From Paenibacillus caseinilyticus (GTDB lineage Bacteria; Bacillota; Bacilli; Paenibacillales; NBRC-103111): a DNA stretch of 64,000 bases. The position numbers and the translations under genes are program-made. The stretch covers positions 620,001 to 684,000 of the forward strand of contig NZ_JAQAGY010000001.1 in NCBI RefSeq assembly GCF_027533645.1, in the 5' to 3' direction. The stretch's first letter is position 1. Every line of letters begins with the position of its first letter. Shown here one piece after another: positions 17,010 through 24,914 of this stretch. Below the pieces are notes generated by a model. It made no database searches and was not told where the DNA came from. It worked only from the letters and a program-made list of their open reading frames with translations.

Positions 17010-17171
17010 CCGGAGCGGCGGCAAGCGGCATTCCCGCTGCCCCGAAGGACGGCCTCCCGTCCGTCCCGAGCTATCCGGGAAAGCTAGCTGGAAGTTCGCG
17101 TATGCAGCCCGCAGCTAGGCTCCGCTTTGCATTAAGCCATAGCCTGCCCTCAGGCAAGAACCTACCTCTAT

Positions 17172-17209
17172 CTCCAACCCGTGGTATCCGCGGGTTTGGA
17201 GTTTTTTTT
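17172..17209 (+). terminator. Terminator of the DeoR-Cof operon
   Basis: CTCCAACCCGTGG (17172-17184) pairs with CCGCGGGTTTGGAG (17188-17201) and is followed by eight T. Confidence 0.9.
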
Positions 17210-17313
17210 CATTATAGGGCGGTCCGCAGCCTGGCCGCCCTCCCCCTCCGCTTCCTCCTTCGCTGCCGCTGAAGCCTAACGCTGGAACGCCCTGTTCTTC
17301 ATCATATTTTTAC

Positions 17314-17342
17314 TTGTTGTAACAACCATTCTGTAGTAAACT
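17314..17342 (+). promoter_or_regulatory. Promoter and palindromic operator of the MarR-MFS operon
   Basis: TTGTTG (17314-17319) and TAAACT (17337-17342) are 17 bases apart. GTTGT-A-ACAAC at 17316-17326 is a perfect 11-base palindrome lying on the -35 element, where an autorepressing MarR protein would block RNA polymerase. Confidence 0.5.
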
Positions 17343-17371
17343 GTACAAACGTTTGAAGCCAGGAGGCCATC

Positions 17372-17830
17372 ATGGACTACAAGGAATACCAGCTATCCGA
17401 CTCCCTCGGCTATCTCCTCGGGAACGCCTCGCGCCTGATGAGCTGCCGGCTTGGCGCCCGGTTCCGGGAGCAGCATTATGATGTTACGTTCGAGCAGTGG
17501 ACCCTGCTCGTGCAGCTGTGGAACGAAGACGGGCTGACCCAGTCGAAGCTCGCCGCCTTGACCCGCAGAGACCAGCCCGGGGTGTCCCGTCTGGTCGACA
17601 ACATGATCAAGAGGGATCTTGTCATCCGTGAATCCCACCCGGAGGACCGGCGCAAGAACCGCATCTATTTGACCGCCAAGGGGGCGCAGCTGCAGAGGAA
17701 GCTGGTCGTCGAAGCGATGGCCAACAACGCCGATGCCGTCGGCGGGGTCTCCCCCCAAGAGCTCGCTGTATTCCGCAGCGTCCTGGACCGGATCATCGAT
17801 AATATGCAACAGCCTAAGGAGGAAGTATGA
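17372..17830 (+). CDS. MarR family transcriptional regulator
   Basis: The 152-residue protein has the MarR winged helix: FEQWTLLVQLWNEDGLTQSKLAAL near 38-61, recognition helix DQPGVSRLVDNMIKR, and a wing with SHPEDRRKNRIYLTAKG near 90-105. MarR proteins are usually ligand-released repressors of an adjacent exporter. It overlaps the MFS gene by four bases (ATGA), and the palindrome over its own promoter fits autorepression of the pair. RBS AGGAGG. Confidence 0.92.
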   Translation: MDYKEYQLSDSLGYLLGNASRLMSCRLGARFREQHYDVTFEQWTLLVQLWNEDGLTQSKLAALTRRDQPGVSRLVDNMIKRDLVIRESHPEDRRKNRIYLTAKGAQLQRKLVVEAMANNADAVGGVSPQELAVFRSVLDRIIDNMQQPKEEV

Positions 17831-19206
17831 ATCAAGCGCAAACAGGAGAAAAACTAATCAAGGTGCTCGCCTTCACGATGGTGCTCAGCGTCATGAACGC
17901 CACCATGTTCAATGTGGCGCTGCCGACACTCAGCAAGGAATTCGCGCTCAGCGCTTCCCAGGTCTCCTGGGTCGTCACCGCTTATATCATCGTCTACGCT
18001 ATCGGGTCGGTCACCTACGGCAAGCTCGCCGACAAATACCGCCTGAAGGATCTGCTTACCGTCGGCCTCTCGTTCTTCGCCGTGGGTTCCATCCTCGGCT
18101 TCGTGGCGACCGAGTACTGGATGATCATCCTTGCCCGCGTCCTCCAGTCCGTGGGTGCTTCCGTCATCCCGGCGGCGGCCATGATCATTCCCGTAAGGTA
18201 CTTTCCGCCGGAAACCCGCGGCCGGGCGCTCGGTACCACATCGGCCGGGCTTGCGTTCGGTACGGCCATCGGGCCGATCATCGCCGGCTTCGTCACCAGC
18301 ACCTTATCCTGGCGCTACCTGTTCTTCCTGTCGGTCATCTCCCTGCTGACGCTGCCGTTCTACCGCAAATACCTTGATGACAACCGGGGCACTGCGGGAC
18401 GCACCGATCTGCTGGGCGGGGGGCTGCTGGCCGTCACGATCGCCATGCTGCTGCTCTCCATCACGAATTCGGCATGGATCTACTTCGGTCTCGCCGTGCT
18501 CTTCTTCGCCTTGTTCCTGGTGCGGATCCGGCGCGATGCGAATCCGTTCATCCAACCGTCCCTGCTCCAGAACCGCAAGTATGCCGCCGGACTGCTCGTC
18601 TCCTTCATCGCGAGCGGGCTCTCCTTCGGCATCCCGTTCTTGGCGCCGCAGATGCTGACGCAGCTCAACGGGCTGAATCCGGCCGTCATCGGCTTCGTGA
18701 TGTTCCCCGGGGCGATCATCGCCTCCCTGCTCGGCAAGACCGGAGGCCGTCTCGCAGACCAGAAGGGCAACGTCTACCTGATCTTCTTGGCTATCGCCGC
18801 CCAGTTCCTGTCCTTCTTCCTGCTGTCGGTGACGGCGGGGATCGGCCCAAGCCTGCTGTGGATCTTCCTGATCTTCGGCAATATCGGCCAAATGTTCATG
18901 CAGATCGGACTGTCGAACACGGTATCCCGCACGCTGGCCAAAGAACAGACCGGCGTAGGCATGGGCTTGTTCATGATGGTGAACTTCATCGCGGGCGCCA
19001 TCGCCACTTCCGTCATCGGCAAGGTGCTTGATGCCGGCAGAGCGCATGCCCAGCATGGGCTGAACCCGCTGCTTCTCGTGGCGGACGCCGGGGTATACAG
19101 CAATATTTTCCTGGTGCTCGCCCTGCTCGTGCTGATCAATACCGTGCTCTTCTACTTCTTCTTCGGCGAGCGGGCTGCCCGCCGCCGGGGCGAATCGCTC
19201 GGCTGA
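17827..19206 (+). CDS. MFS drug-efflux transporter, DHA2 type
   Basis: The 459-residue protein is a proton-driven major-facilitator exporter. MNATMFNVALPTL in helix 1 and the motif-A loop GKLADKYRLKDLL near residue 65 are clear, and the motif-C-like GTAIGPIIAGF near 143 marks an antiporter. Hydrophobic segments number about 14, as in the TetK/QacA group. Its substrate is unknown; co-translation with a MarR regulator suggests a toxic aromatic compound or antibiotic. Confidence 0.9.
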   Translation: MNQAQTGEKLIKVLAFTMVLSVMNATMFNVALPTLSKEFALSASQVSWVVTAYIIVYAIGSVTYGKLADKYRLKDLLTVGLSFFAVGSILGFVATEYWMIILARVLQSVGASVIPAAAMIIPVRYFPPETRGRALGTTSAGLAFGTAIGPIIAGFVTSTLSWRYLFFLSVISLLTLPFYRKYLDDNRGTAGRTDLLGGGLLAVTIAMLLLSITNSAWIYFGLAVLFFALFLVRIRRDANPFIQPSLLQNRKYAAGLLVSFIASGLSFGIPFLAPQMLTQLNGLNPAVIGFVMFPGAIIASLLGKTGGRLADQKGNVYLIFLAIAAQFLSFFLLSVTAGIGPSLLWIFLIFGNIGQMFMQIGLSNTVSRTLAKEQTGVGMGLFMMVNFIAGAIATSVIGKVLDAGRAHAQHGLNPLLLVADAGVYSNIFLVLALLVLINTVLFYFFFGERAARRRGESLG

Positions 19207-19252
19207 ACCGGGTCACAGCGCTGCCGGATCATCAGCAGTCAGACAACGGCTC

Positions 19253-19292
19253 CAAGCCTCCAATCCACTTCCGTGGACTGGAGGCTTGTTTT
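19253..19292 (+). terminator. Terminator after the MFS gene
   Basis: A 16-base stem with one mismatch (19253-19268 with 19273-19288) is followed by TTTTCG. It lies between convergent genes. Confidence 0.8.
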
Positions 19293-19369
19293 CGTCAACT
19301 TATCGTGTCAATAGCAGATACTGCCGGATCCCCTGCACTCCTGAACCCCCGCTTACCCAACCTTCTACT

Positions 19370-20584
19370 CTAGCCCGCAGCCTGTCCTCCGGGACCTTGG
19401 GAGAAGTCGGTCTTGAAGGCCGGATTGACCGACATCTCGAGAATCGGATACGCATATCCCCGCATCGCCTCTTCATAGCCGGCGACCGCCTGCAGCAGAG
19501 AGAGCTCTCCGTGCTCCGCCTGGATCAGCCTCGCTGCCAGCTCTCCCGCATCCTTCAGCGCCAGATTCGCCCCGGCTCCGAAGGTCGGCGGCATGGCGTG
19601 GATCGCATCCCCCAGCAGCGTCACACGGCCTGTATCCCACGGGGCGGCTGGCTTCAGCACGCGGACGGACTGGGGGAAGATCGACGGAACCTCGACGCGC
19701 TCGATCAATCCCCGGAGCGGCACCGCCCAGCCTTCGGTCAGCTCGAGCATCAGCGCATGGAGCCGCTCCACAGACGCTTCCCGGAGCTCGCTGTCGGATA
19801 AGGGCAGGGGACCGAAGCCCCGGCTCAAGGCGATCATCATATACGGATCCACGGGATCGATCACACTGCCCGGCGCAAGCTCTGCAGCCGCTTCAGCAAT
19901 GGGGCGCCGGGGCACGAACGCGCCGATCCCGGCGAAGGTGCCTGTAGGGTCTGTGGCGCCGATAAAACCGTCGAACAGCACCTCCGGCAGCGAAGCGGCA
20001 ATCTCCTCGGTCAGAGGCGATTTGGCATAGATCGTCCGCATGCCCGTATCCGCCGGTTCGAGCTCCGGCATCAGCTGCCGGCGGACGGCCGAGTTGATAC
20101 CGTCCGCCGCCACGAGAAGATCCCCCTCGGCGATGCTGCCGTCCGAGAGATGCAGCCGGACCCCCTGGCCGTCCTGCTCGAAGCGGACGGCTGCCGTGCC
20201 GAAGCGCACCTTCTCCTCCATCCCGCTGAGCAGAATCTGGCGCAGCGTCCTGCGGTTGACCGCCGTATGCGGGCGGATCGGATCGTTCGGTGGGCCGATG
20301 TGCGGACGGGCCGCCTTCTCCACCGCCTGGCTGTCGATCATGACAGCGAGCTCCCGGCGGGGATTCTTCCGTGACGTCTGCCTATACAGCTCATACAAGG
20401 ACTCGGGCAGGCACGCGCGCAGCGCATTCCCCCCGTCCCCGTTCATGTGAAGACGATAGCCGGACTGCAGCACCCCCGCTTCCTTTTCGAACACTTCGCA
20501 ATCGATTCCGGCTCCCGTGAGGCCTTGGGCCAGACAGAGGCCGCCGAGGCCGCCGCCGGCAATCAGCACTTTCAGCTTGGACAT
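19370..20584 (-). CDS. FAD-dependent aromatic monooxygenase
   Basis: The 404-residue protein is a group A flavoprotein hydroxylase. VLIAGGGLGGLCLAQGL at the N-terminus is the FAD GxGxxG loop, VAADGINSAVRRQ near 158 is the DG motif, and LLGDAIHAMPPTFGAGANLALKDA near 298 is the second FAD-binding GD motif. Relatives hydroxylate aromatic compounds or inactivate antibiotics (TetX-like). It is divergent from a TetR regulator with a 263-base gap containing a palindrome, so substrate-induced expression is likely. RBS GGGAGGG. Confidence 0.88.
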   Translation of the reverse strand: MSKLKVLIAGGGLGGLCLAQGLTGAGIDCEVFEKEAGVLQSGYRLHMNGDGGNALRACLPESLYELYRQTSRKNPRRELAVMIDSQAVEKAARPHIGPPNDPIRPHTAVNRRTLRQILLSGMEEKVRFGTAAVRFEQDGQGVRLHLSDGSIAEGDLLVAADGINSAVRRQLMPELEPADTGMRTIYAKSPLTEEIAASLPEVLFDGFIGATDPTGTFAGIGAFVPRRPIAEAAAELAPGSVIDPVDPYMMIALSRGFGPLPLSDSELREASVERLHALMLELTEGWAVPLRGLIERVEVPSIFPQSVRVLKPAAPWDTGRVTLLGDAIHAMPPTFGAGANLALKDAGELAARLIQAEHGELSLLQAVAGYEEAMRGYAYPILEMSVNPAFKTDFSQGPGGQAAG

Positions 20585-20645
20585 CTTATTTCCCTCCCGT
20601 GATGATATTGTGGGACTGCAGTCTCCACTACATTAACCAACACCT

Positions 20646-20661
20646 TGTATGATAAAATACA
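20646..20661. promoter_or_regulatory. Palindrome between the monooxygenase and tetR genes
   Basis: TGTAT-GATAAA-ATACA is a symmetric site 62 bases upstream of the monooxygenase start, in a divergent gap. This is a common position and form for a TetR operator. Confidence 0.4.
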
Positions 20662-20847
20662 TGATGTCAAAACCCATTATAAACCTGCTGCTGGAAGATT
20701 CAACCATCAAATTAGCCATACTTGTCAGCTAATCGACACCTGGATGCCAAACGTTGGATAACACAGGCAGAATGCCCGGTTGTCAGGTAGACGAGTCTTC
20801 TGCGAGCTCCCTATGCGGCATTTCCATACCATGAAGGAGGAGTTCCC

Positions 20848-21456
20848 ATGAACGAGGAACGCATGGACCGCAGGGTCCGCAAAACCAGACTGGCCATTCA
20901 GCAAGCCTTCCTTTCCCTAATGAAGGAGAAGGGCCTGCAGGCCGTCACGGTCGGCGACATTACCGCGCGTGCCGATATAAACCGGGCCACCTTCTATGCG
21001 CATTACCGGGATAAGCAGGATCTGATCAGCCAGGCCATCGCGGAAGTGCTGGACGAATGGGTGCAGGAGGAAGAAGCAAGGTTGTCCGGCGAGGCTTCGG
21101 CGTTCGACTTCGAGCGGCTGCTCCCGATCTTCGTCCGCATGTTCGAGAATATCGCGAAGCACGCCGAATTCTACAGGGTGATGCTGGGTCCGGACGGATA
21201 TCCGGGTTTCGCTGAACGTCTCGGTGCCCTGATGCAAAGACTCATTAAGGAGGGGCACAGCAGCGTACTGAGGCTGAGCGGGGCGCAGCCTCTCGTCGAG
21301 CCCGACATTTACCTCAGCTACGTCACCTCCGCCCAGCTCGGCGTCATCACCTACTGGCTCAAGGAGGGAGCTCGCTATTCGCCGGAATATATGGCGGGGC
21401 AGCTCATGCTCCTGTACCGGCTCGGCGCCGTTCAAGCCGCCGACTATTCGGGATAG
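20848..21456 (+). CDS. TetR family transcriptional regulator
   Basis: The 202-residue protein starts with a TetR helix-turn-helix (RKTRLAIQQAFLSLMKEKGL, then TVGDITARADINRATFYAHYRDK at about 34-56) and a helical ligand domain resembling TetR_C_33-type proteins (EFYRVMLGPDGYPGF). It is divergent from the FAD monooxygenase and is its likely repressor. RBS AAGGAGGAG precedes the ATG. Confidence 0.9.
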   Translation: MNEERMDRRVRKTRLAIQQAFLSLMKEKGLQAVTVGDITARADINRATFYAHYRDKQDLISQAIAEVLDEWVQEEEARLSGEASAFDFERLLPIFVRMFENIAKHAEFYRVMLGPDGYPGFAERLGALMQRLIKEGHSSVLRLSGAQPLVEPDIYLSYVTSAQLGVITYWLKEGARYSPEYMAGQLMLLYRLGAVQAADYSG

Positions 21457-21921
21457 GTGCCTGCCGCAGCCCCCACGGAACCCCCTCCCAGCCGGAGCCC
21501 TCGCCATGTCTGTTCTGCCCTTCAGGCGCCGGCAGACTGGATCCCAAGCCCGGGCCCTTACCTATTCAGCCGTTCCCTCGTCCCGGGGGACAGGACTAAT
21601 CCAGCCGCCCGCGTGGCGCTTCCTTCCATGATAACTCCCTCCCCCTCGCCGGCAGGAGGTTCTGCCCTCCCTTCCCACGCCAGGCCGTCCTGTACCCCCT
21701 TCGCTGCCGCCATCCCTTCCAGCTCTTCCTCCATCTGCCGGAAGGGCTCTTTGCCATGGACCCCCAGACCCTCCCCCACCACCCGGCGTATATCTCCCGC
21801 ACCCCGCAGTTTCTTTTCACCAAGGGATAAACGCCCTCATATGATGAAGTAGTTCGTTTGTTAATGTTCCAGGCGACTCGGGCAAAAGTAGGACTCCCGG
21901 GTGCCGGGAAGGAGTTCCGTC
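21457..21921. other. Gene-free 465-base stretch before the YheC/YheD cluster
   Basis: No convincing gene. It is rich in C and T on the plus strand. Near its right end a weak late mother-cell (SigK-type) promoter can be drawn: AC at 21819-21820, 17 bases, then CATATGATG from 21838. That would fit spore-coat expression of the next genes, but the match is imperfect and unproven. Confidence 0.3.
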
Positions 21922-23289
21922 ATGAAAAGAACAAAGGTAAAGATCCAAATCCAGAACTCCGGCCTATCCTCGGACGGCTCCGTAGTGATGCTCAGCGAAG
22001 CGGTTGCTAAAAAGTGGAAAATCCCTTTCCAGCAGACGCTGCAGGTGCGCTTCGGGTCGAGCCGGCAGGAGGTGCGAGTCGTACCTTTGTCACAGGCAGG
22101 TGCGCTTCGTCTATCGGGTGCGCTCGCTGCCAAATGGGGGCTGTTCAAAGACGATCAACTGTGCCTCCAGTATAAAGCGTCCTCCCGCACGCTCACCCTG
22201 GGTCCCCTTATCGGGGTGATGGTATCCCGGGTGTACGCAAGCTCTCCCGACAAGCCGTTCGGTGTCAACACGGCATTCTGCCGGGAGCTGACCGACGCCT
22301 GCAGGCTCTACGGCGCTTCCGTTTTCTTCAGCACCCCGGACGATCTGCAAGGCCAAGGGGATACGGTGCAAGGGTGGCGGTTCACCGGCACCTGGGAGAA
22401 GCTGACGTTCCCTATGCCGAACGTCCTCTACAACCGCCTCACCTCCCGGAAGCTCGAGAATCGGGAGAATGTACAGGGGTTCGTCAGCCATGCCAAAAAC
22501 CGGCACGGCGCGGTGATGTTCAACGAGAAATACCTTAACAAGACCGAAGTGTTCGACGCTCTCCGCAAGGAGAACGGCCTGGGAACGTATTTGCCGGAGT
22601 CGCATCTGCTCCGCAGCTTCACTATGCTCAAATCCATGTGCGCCAAACATCCTACCGTATTCCTCAAGCCGATCACCGGCTCGCTTGGCAAGGGCATCAT
22701 CCGGGTCCGCCGGCAGCCCACCGGCTCCTATCTCTGCCATTTCACCCACTTGAATGGAGCCCGCAAGCAGTCATTCGCCTCGCTCTCCCAGCTGTTCGCA
22801 ACCATCGCCGGGAAGGTCAAGACGCAGAAGTATCAGATCCAGCAGGGCCTTACCCTGCTCACGGTCGGAGGCCGGCCGGTCGACTTCCGTGCCCTGGTCC
22901 AGCGGGGAGAGTCCGGTGAGTGGGGCATCACCTCCATCGTCGCCCGGATCGCCGGAGGGCAGCACTTTGTCTCCAACCTGGCCCGGGGCGGCTCGCTGTC
23001 GACGGTGAAGGAAGCGCTGGCGCGCAGCGGCTCTGCCGCCGCCTCCAGCGGGTTGCCGAAGCTGCGGAAGGCGGCCTTGAGTATCGCTAGAGGCATCGAG
23101 GCCCAGGTGCCGGGGCATTTTGCAGAGCTCGGCATTGACCTGGCTATCGATACCGGCGGAAAGGTATGGCTGCTCGAAGTGAACTCGAAGCCGTCCAAGG
23201 ACGATAACACGCCGCTGGATACCGAACGCAAGATCCGGCCGTCCGTGAAAGGGCTGGTCCAGTACGCCAGGTTCGCCGCCAAGTTCTAG
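21922..23289 (+). CDS. YheC/YheD family ATP-grasp protein 1, with N-terminal beta domain
   Basis: The 455-residue protein has an N-terminal beta-rich domain of about 95 residues and then an ATP-grasp domain. Visible marks are VLYNRLTSRK near 170, KPITGSLGKGIIRV near 250 (ATP-binding loop), VDFRALVQRG near 320 and LEVNSKPSKD near 418 (metal-binding Glu and Asn). YheC and YheD are Bacillus spore-coat-associated proteins; ATP-grasp enzymes join a carboxylate to an amine, so peptide or polyglutamate ligation is the usual proposal, without proof. The ATG at 21922 has GGAAGGAG upstream. First of five collinear paralogues. Confidence 0.85.
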   Translation: MKRTKVKIQIQNSGLSSDGSVVMLSEAVAKKWKIPFQQTLQVRFGSSRQEVRVVPLSQAGALRLSGALAAKWGLFKDDQLCLQYKASSRTLTLGPLIGVMVSRVYASSPDKPFGVNTAFCRELTDACRLYGASVFFSTPDDLQGQGDTVQGWRFTGTWEKLTFPMPNVLYNRLTSRKLENRENVQGFVSHAKNRHGAVMFNEKYLNKTEVFDALRKENGLGTYLPESHLLRSFTMLKSMCAKHPTVFLKPITGSLGKGIIRVRRQPTGSYLCHFTHLNGARKQSFASLSQLFATIAGKVKTQKYQIQQGLTLLTVGGRPVDFRALVQRGESGEWGITSIVARIAGGQHFVSNLARGGSLSTVKEALARSGSAAASSGLPKLRKAALSIARGIEAQVPGHFAELGIDLAIDTGGKVWLLEVNSKPSKDDNTPLDTERKIRPSVKGLVQYARFAAKF

Positions 23290-23340
23290 CCCGCTTCTGC
23301 CTGTGACAAGTGACGATGGACCGCACTATGGAGAGATGAG

Positions 23341-24618
23341 GTGAGGCTAATGCAGGATACGTATCTCCCAGGCTCCGTCCGCCGCTTCGTCGGCATCTTG
23401 ACTTCCCGCACGGAGGGACTCCCGCCCTTCGAGAACCAGGGTTTCTACCGCCGGTTGATCCAGGCCGGACAGCCGCTCGGACTCTCCGTCTTCGTCTTCA
23501 CGCCTCAGGATCTGCCGGAGGGCGGCGACGGCGTCACCGGTTACAGCTATAACGCGGCCGGCCAGCGTTGGGAGCGGATGGATTATCCGCTGCCGGGGGT
23601 CGTCTACGACCGCTGCTTCAGCCTGACCCGCGGAGCGTCCGCTCTCTACCGTGCCGCGCTCCGGAAGCTGCAGGCGGCACCCGGCGTACGGCTGCTCGGT
23701 ACGCCGCTGCCGGGCAAGTGGGCCGTCCACCGGCTCCTGGAGCGGGACGGCCGCTTCACGGCGCTGCTTCCCCGCACGGAGCCGCTGAGCCTGAAGACCT
23801 TGGCCGCAGGGCTCCGGGAGCACGGTGAAGTGCTCCTGAAGCCGGAGGCCGGCTCGCAGGGCCGCGGCGTGCTGCATGTACGCCGAACGCCTCCCGGCAC
23901 GAGAGGAGCTGCGGCCTTCTCCGTGCGCGGGCGGGATGCGGGCGGGCGCGCGGTATCGCGCGGCTTCGCGGATGCGGCCGCGCTGGGACAGTGGCTGCGC
24001 GGCTTCATCCGCGGCCGGCGGTATCTGCTGCAGCAGTACCTGCAGCTGCAGACGGAAGCGGGCGCCGCATTCGACGTGCGCGCCCTGGTCCAGAAGGACG
24101 GCAGCGGCCGCTGGCAGCTGACCGGTACTGCCGTGCGGCAGGCACCCGCGGGCAGCGTGACGTCGAACCTGCATGGCGGCGGGACTGCCGCAGTGGCCCA
24201 GACGTTCCTCGCCGCAGCCTTCGGCGCGGAGCGCGGCGCGGCGCTGCACCGCGGGCTGTGCCGGATCGCCGGCGAGCTCGCGGAAGCCGTCGAGGCGGGC
24301 CATGGCCGGCTCGCGGAGCTCGGCATCGACTTCGGTGTCGACCGGGACGGACGCCTCTGGGTGCTCGAGGTGAACTCGAAGCCCGGGCGAAGCGTGTTCT
24401 CCCGCCTCCACGATACGGGAGCGGCCGCCGCCGCCGTACGCCGGCCGCTCCAGTATGCAGCCTGCCTGCTGGAGACGGCAGCGGACCGTCGCCCTGATCT
24501 CAGCTTGCTATCCCGCGGCACCGGCGCAAGGCCCGCACCGCGGAACGCCGCTCCCACGTCCTCTCCCTGGATGGCGGACGGTATCCTCGGCCCAGGCGAC
24601 CCGGCCGAAAGGCATTGA
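23341..24618 (+). CDS. YheC/YheD family ATP-grasp protein 2
   Basis: The 425-residue paralogue lacks the N-terminal beta domain and opens directly with the pre-ATP-grasp region (VGILTSRTEGLPPFENQGFYRRL). ATP-grasp marks are KPEAGSQGRGVLHV near 175, FDVRALVQKDGSG near 243 and LEVNSKPGRSVFSRL near 341. It is richer in Ala, Arg and Gly than its neighbours, with a low-complexity tail after residue 380 that is probably disordered. The start may be GTG 23341 (GGAG seven bases before) or ATG 23350. No terminator with a good U-run follows. Confidence 0.82.
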   Translation: MRLMQDTYLPGSVRRFVGILTSRTEGLPPFENQGFYRRLIQAGQPLGLSVFVFTPQDLPEGGDGVTGYSYNAAGQRWERMDYPLPGVVYDRCFSLTRGASALYRAALRKLQAAPGVRLLGTPLPGKWAVHRLLERDGRFTALLPRTEPLSLKTLAAGLREHGEVLLKPEAGSQGRGVLHVRRTPPGTRGAAAFSVRGRDAGGRAVSRGFADAAALGQWLRGFIRGRRYLLQQYLQLQTEAGAAFDVRALVQKDGSGRWQLTGTAVRQAPAGSVTSNLHGGGTAAVAQTFLAAAFGAERGAALHRGLCRIAGELAEAVEAGHGRLAELGIDFGVDRDGRLWVLEVNSKPGRSVFSRLHDTGAAAAAVRRPLQYAACLLETAADRRPDLSLLSRGTGARPAPRNAAPTSSPWMADGILGPGDPAERH

Positions 24619-24643
24619 ACGCGGACTCCATGATGCGTCTTTT

Positions 24644-24660
24644 CTTTGCCTCCGGCAAAG
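24644..24660. repeat. TTTGCC-N3-GGCAAA palindrome, copy 1
   Basis: CTTTGCC-TCC-GGCAAAG, seven-base arms. It is 26 bases after the stop of ATP-grasp gene 2. TTTGAAT follows, too poor a U-run for a good terminator. Confidence 0.6.
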
Positions 24661-24835
24661 TTTGAATAGAAGGGGCACGGTCTGCACCTTCCCCTGTAAT
24701 ATAGGGCCAGGAACCAACCTCCCCCTGCCTGCTTGATCCCAGTTTTCTGACAGAAGCACGCCTGCAGCGCCCTCTCCGCATTCATGGCGGCATGCCGCGC
24801 AGCGCGGCTTACGATGGCTATCCCAGCGAAGTCCC

Positions 24836-24854
24836 GGTTTGCCTATGGCAAACC
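24836..24854. repeat. TTTGCC-N3-GGCAAA palindrome, copy 2
   Basis: GGTTTGCC-TAT-GGCAAACC, eight-base perfect arms, about 60 bases before the start of ATP-grasp gene 3. Confidence 0.6.
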
Positions 24855-24878
24855 CCATGCGCTTATCTTTACGACGCC

Positions 24879-24899
24879 AGTTTTGCCGACGGCAAAACT
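24879..24899. repeat. TTTGCC-N3-GGCAAA palindrome, copy 3, against the ribosome binding site
   Basis: AGTTTTGCC-GAC-GGCAAAACT, nine-base perfect arms. It ends three bases before the AGGAGG of ATP-grasp gene 3, so it could act as an operator or as an RNA hairpin that controls or protects the leader. Confidence 0.6.
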
Positions 24900-24914
24900 C
24901 CCAGGAGGTTCAAC

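Noticed and set aside
18304-19056. A 250-codon minus-strand frame inside the MFS gene
   Set aside because: Antisense of membrane helices gives an Asp/Glu/Gln-rich pattern; no start site.
21457-21852. A plus-strand frame between tetR and the ATP-grasp cluster
   Set aside because: Pro/Ser-rich translation without a ribosome binding site or domain; looks like GC-rich spacer.
23646-24785. A 379-codon minus-strand frame opposite ATP-grasp gene 2
   Set aside because: Caused by the very high GC of that gene; Ala/Arg/Ser-rich with no family.
24836-24899. The TTTGCC palindromes as transcription terminators
   Set aside because: None is followed by a run of T on either strand, so they were kept as operator or hairpin candidates instead.
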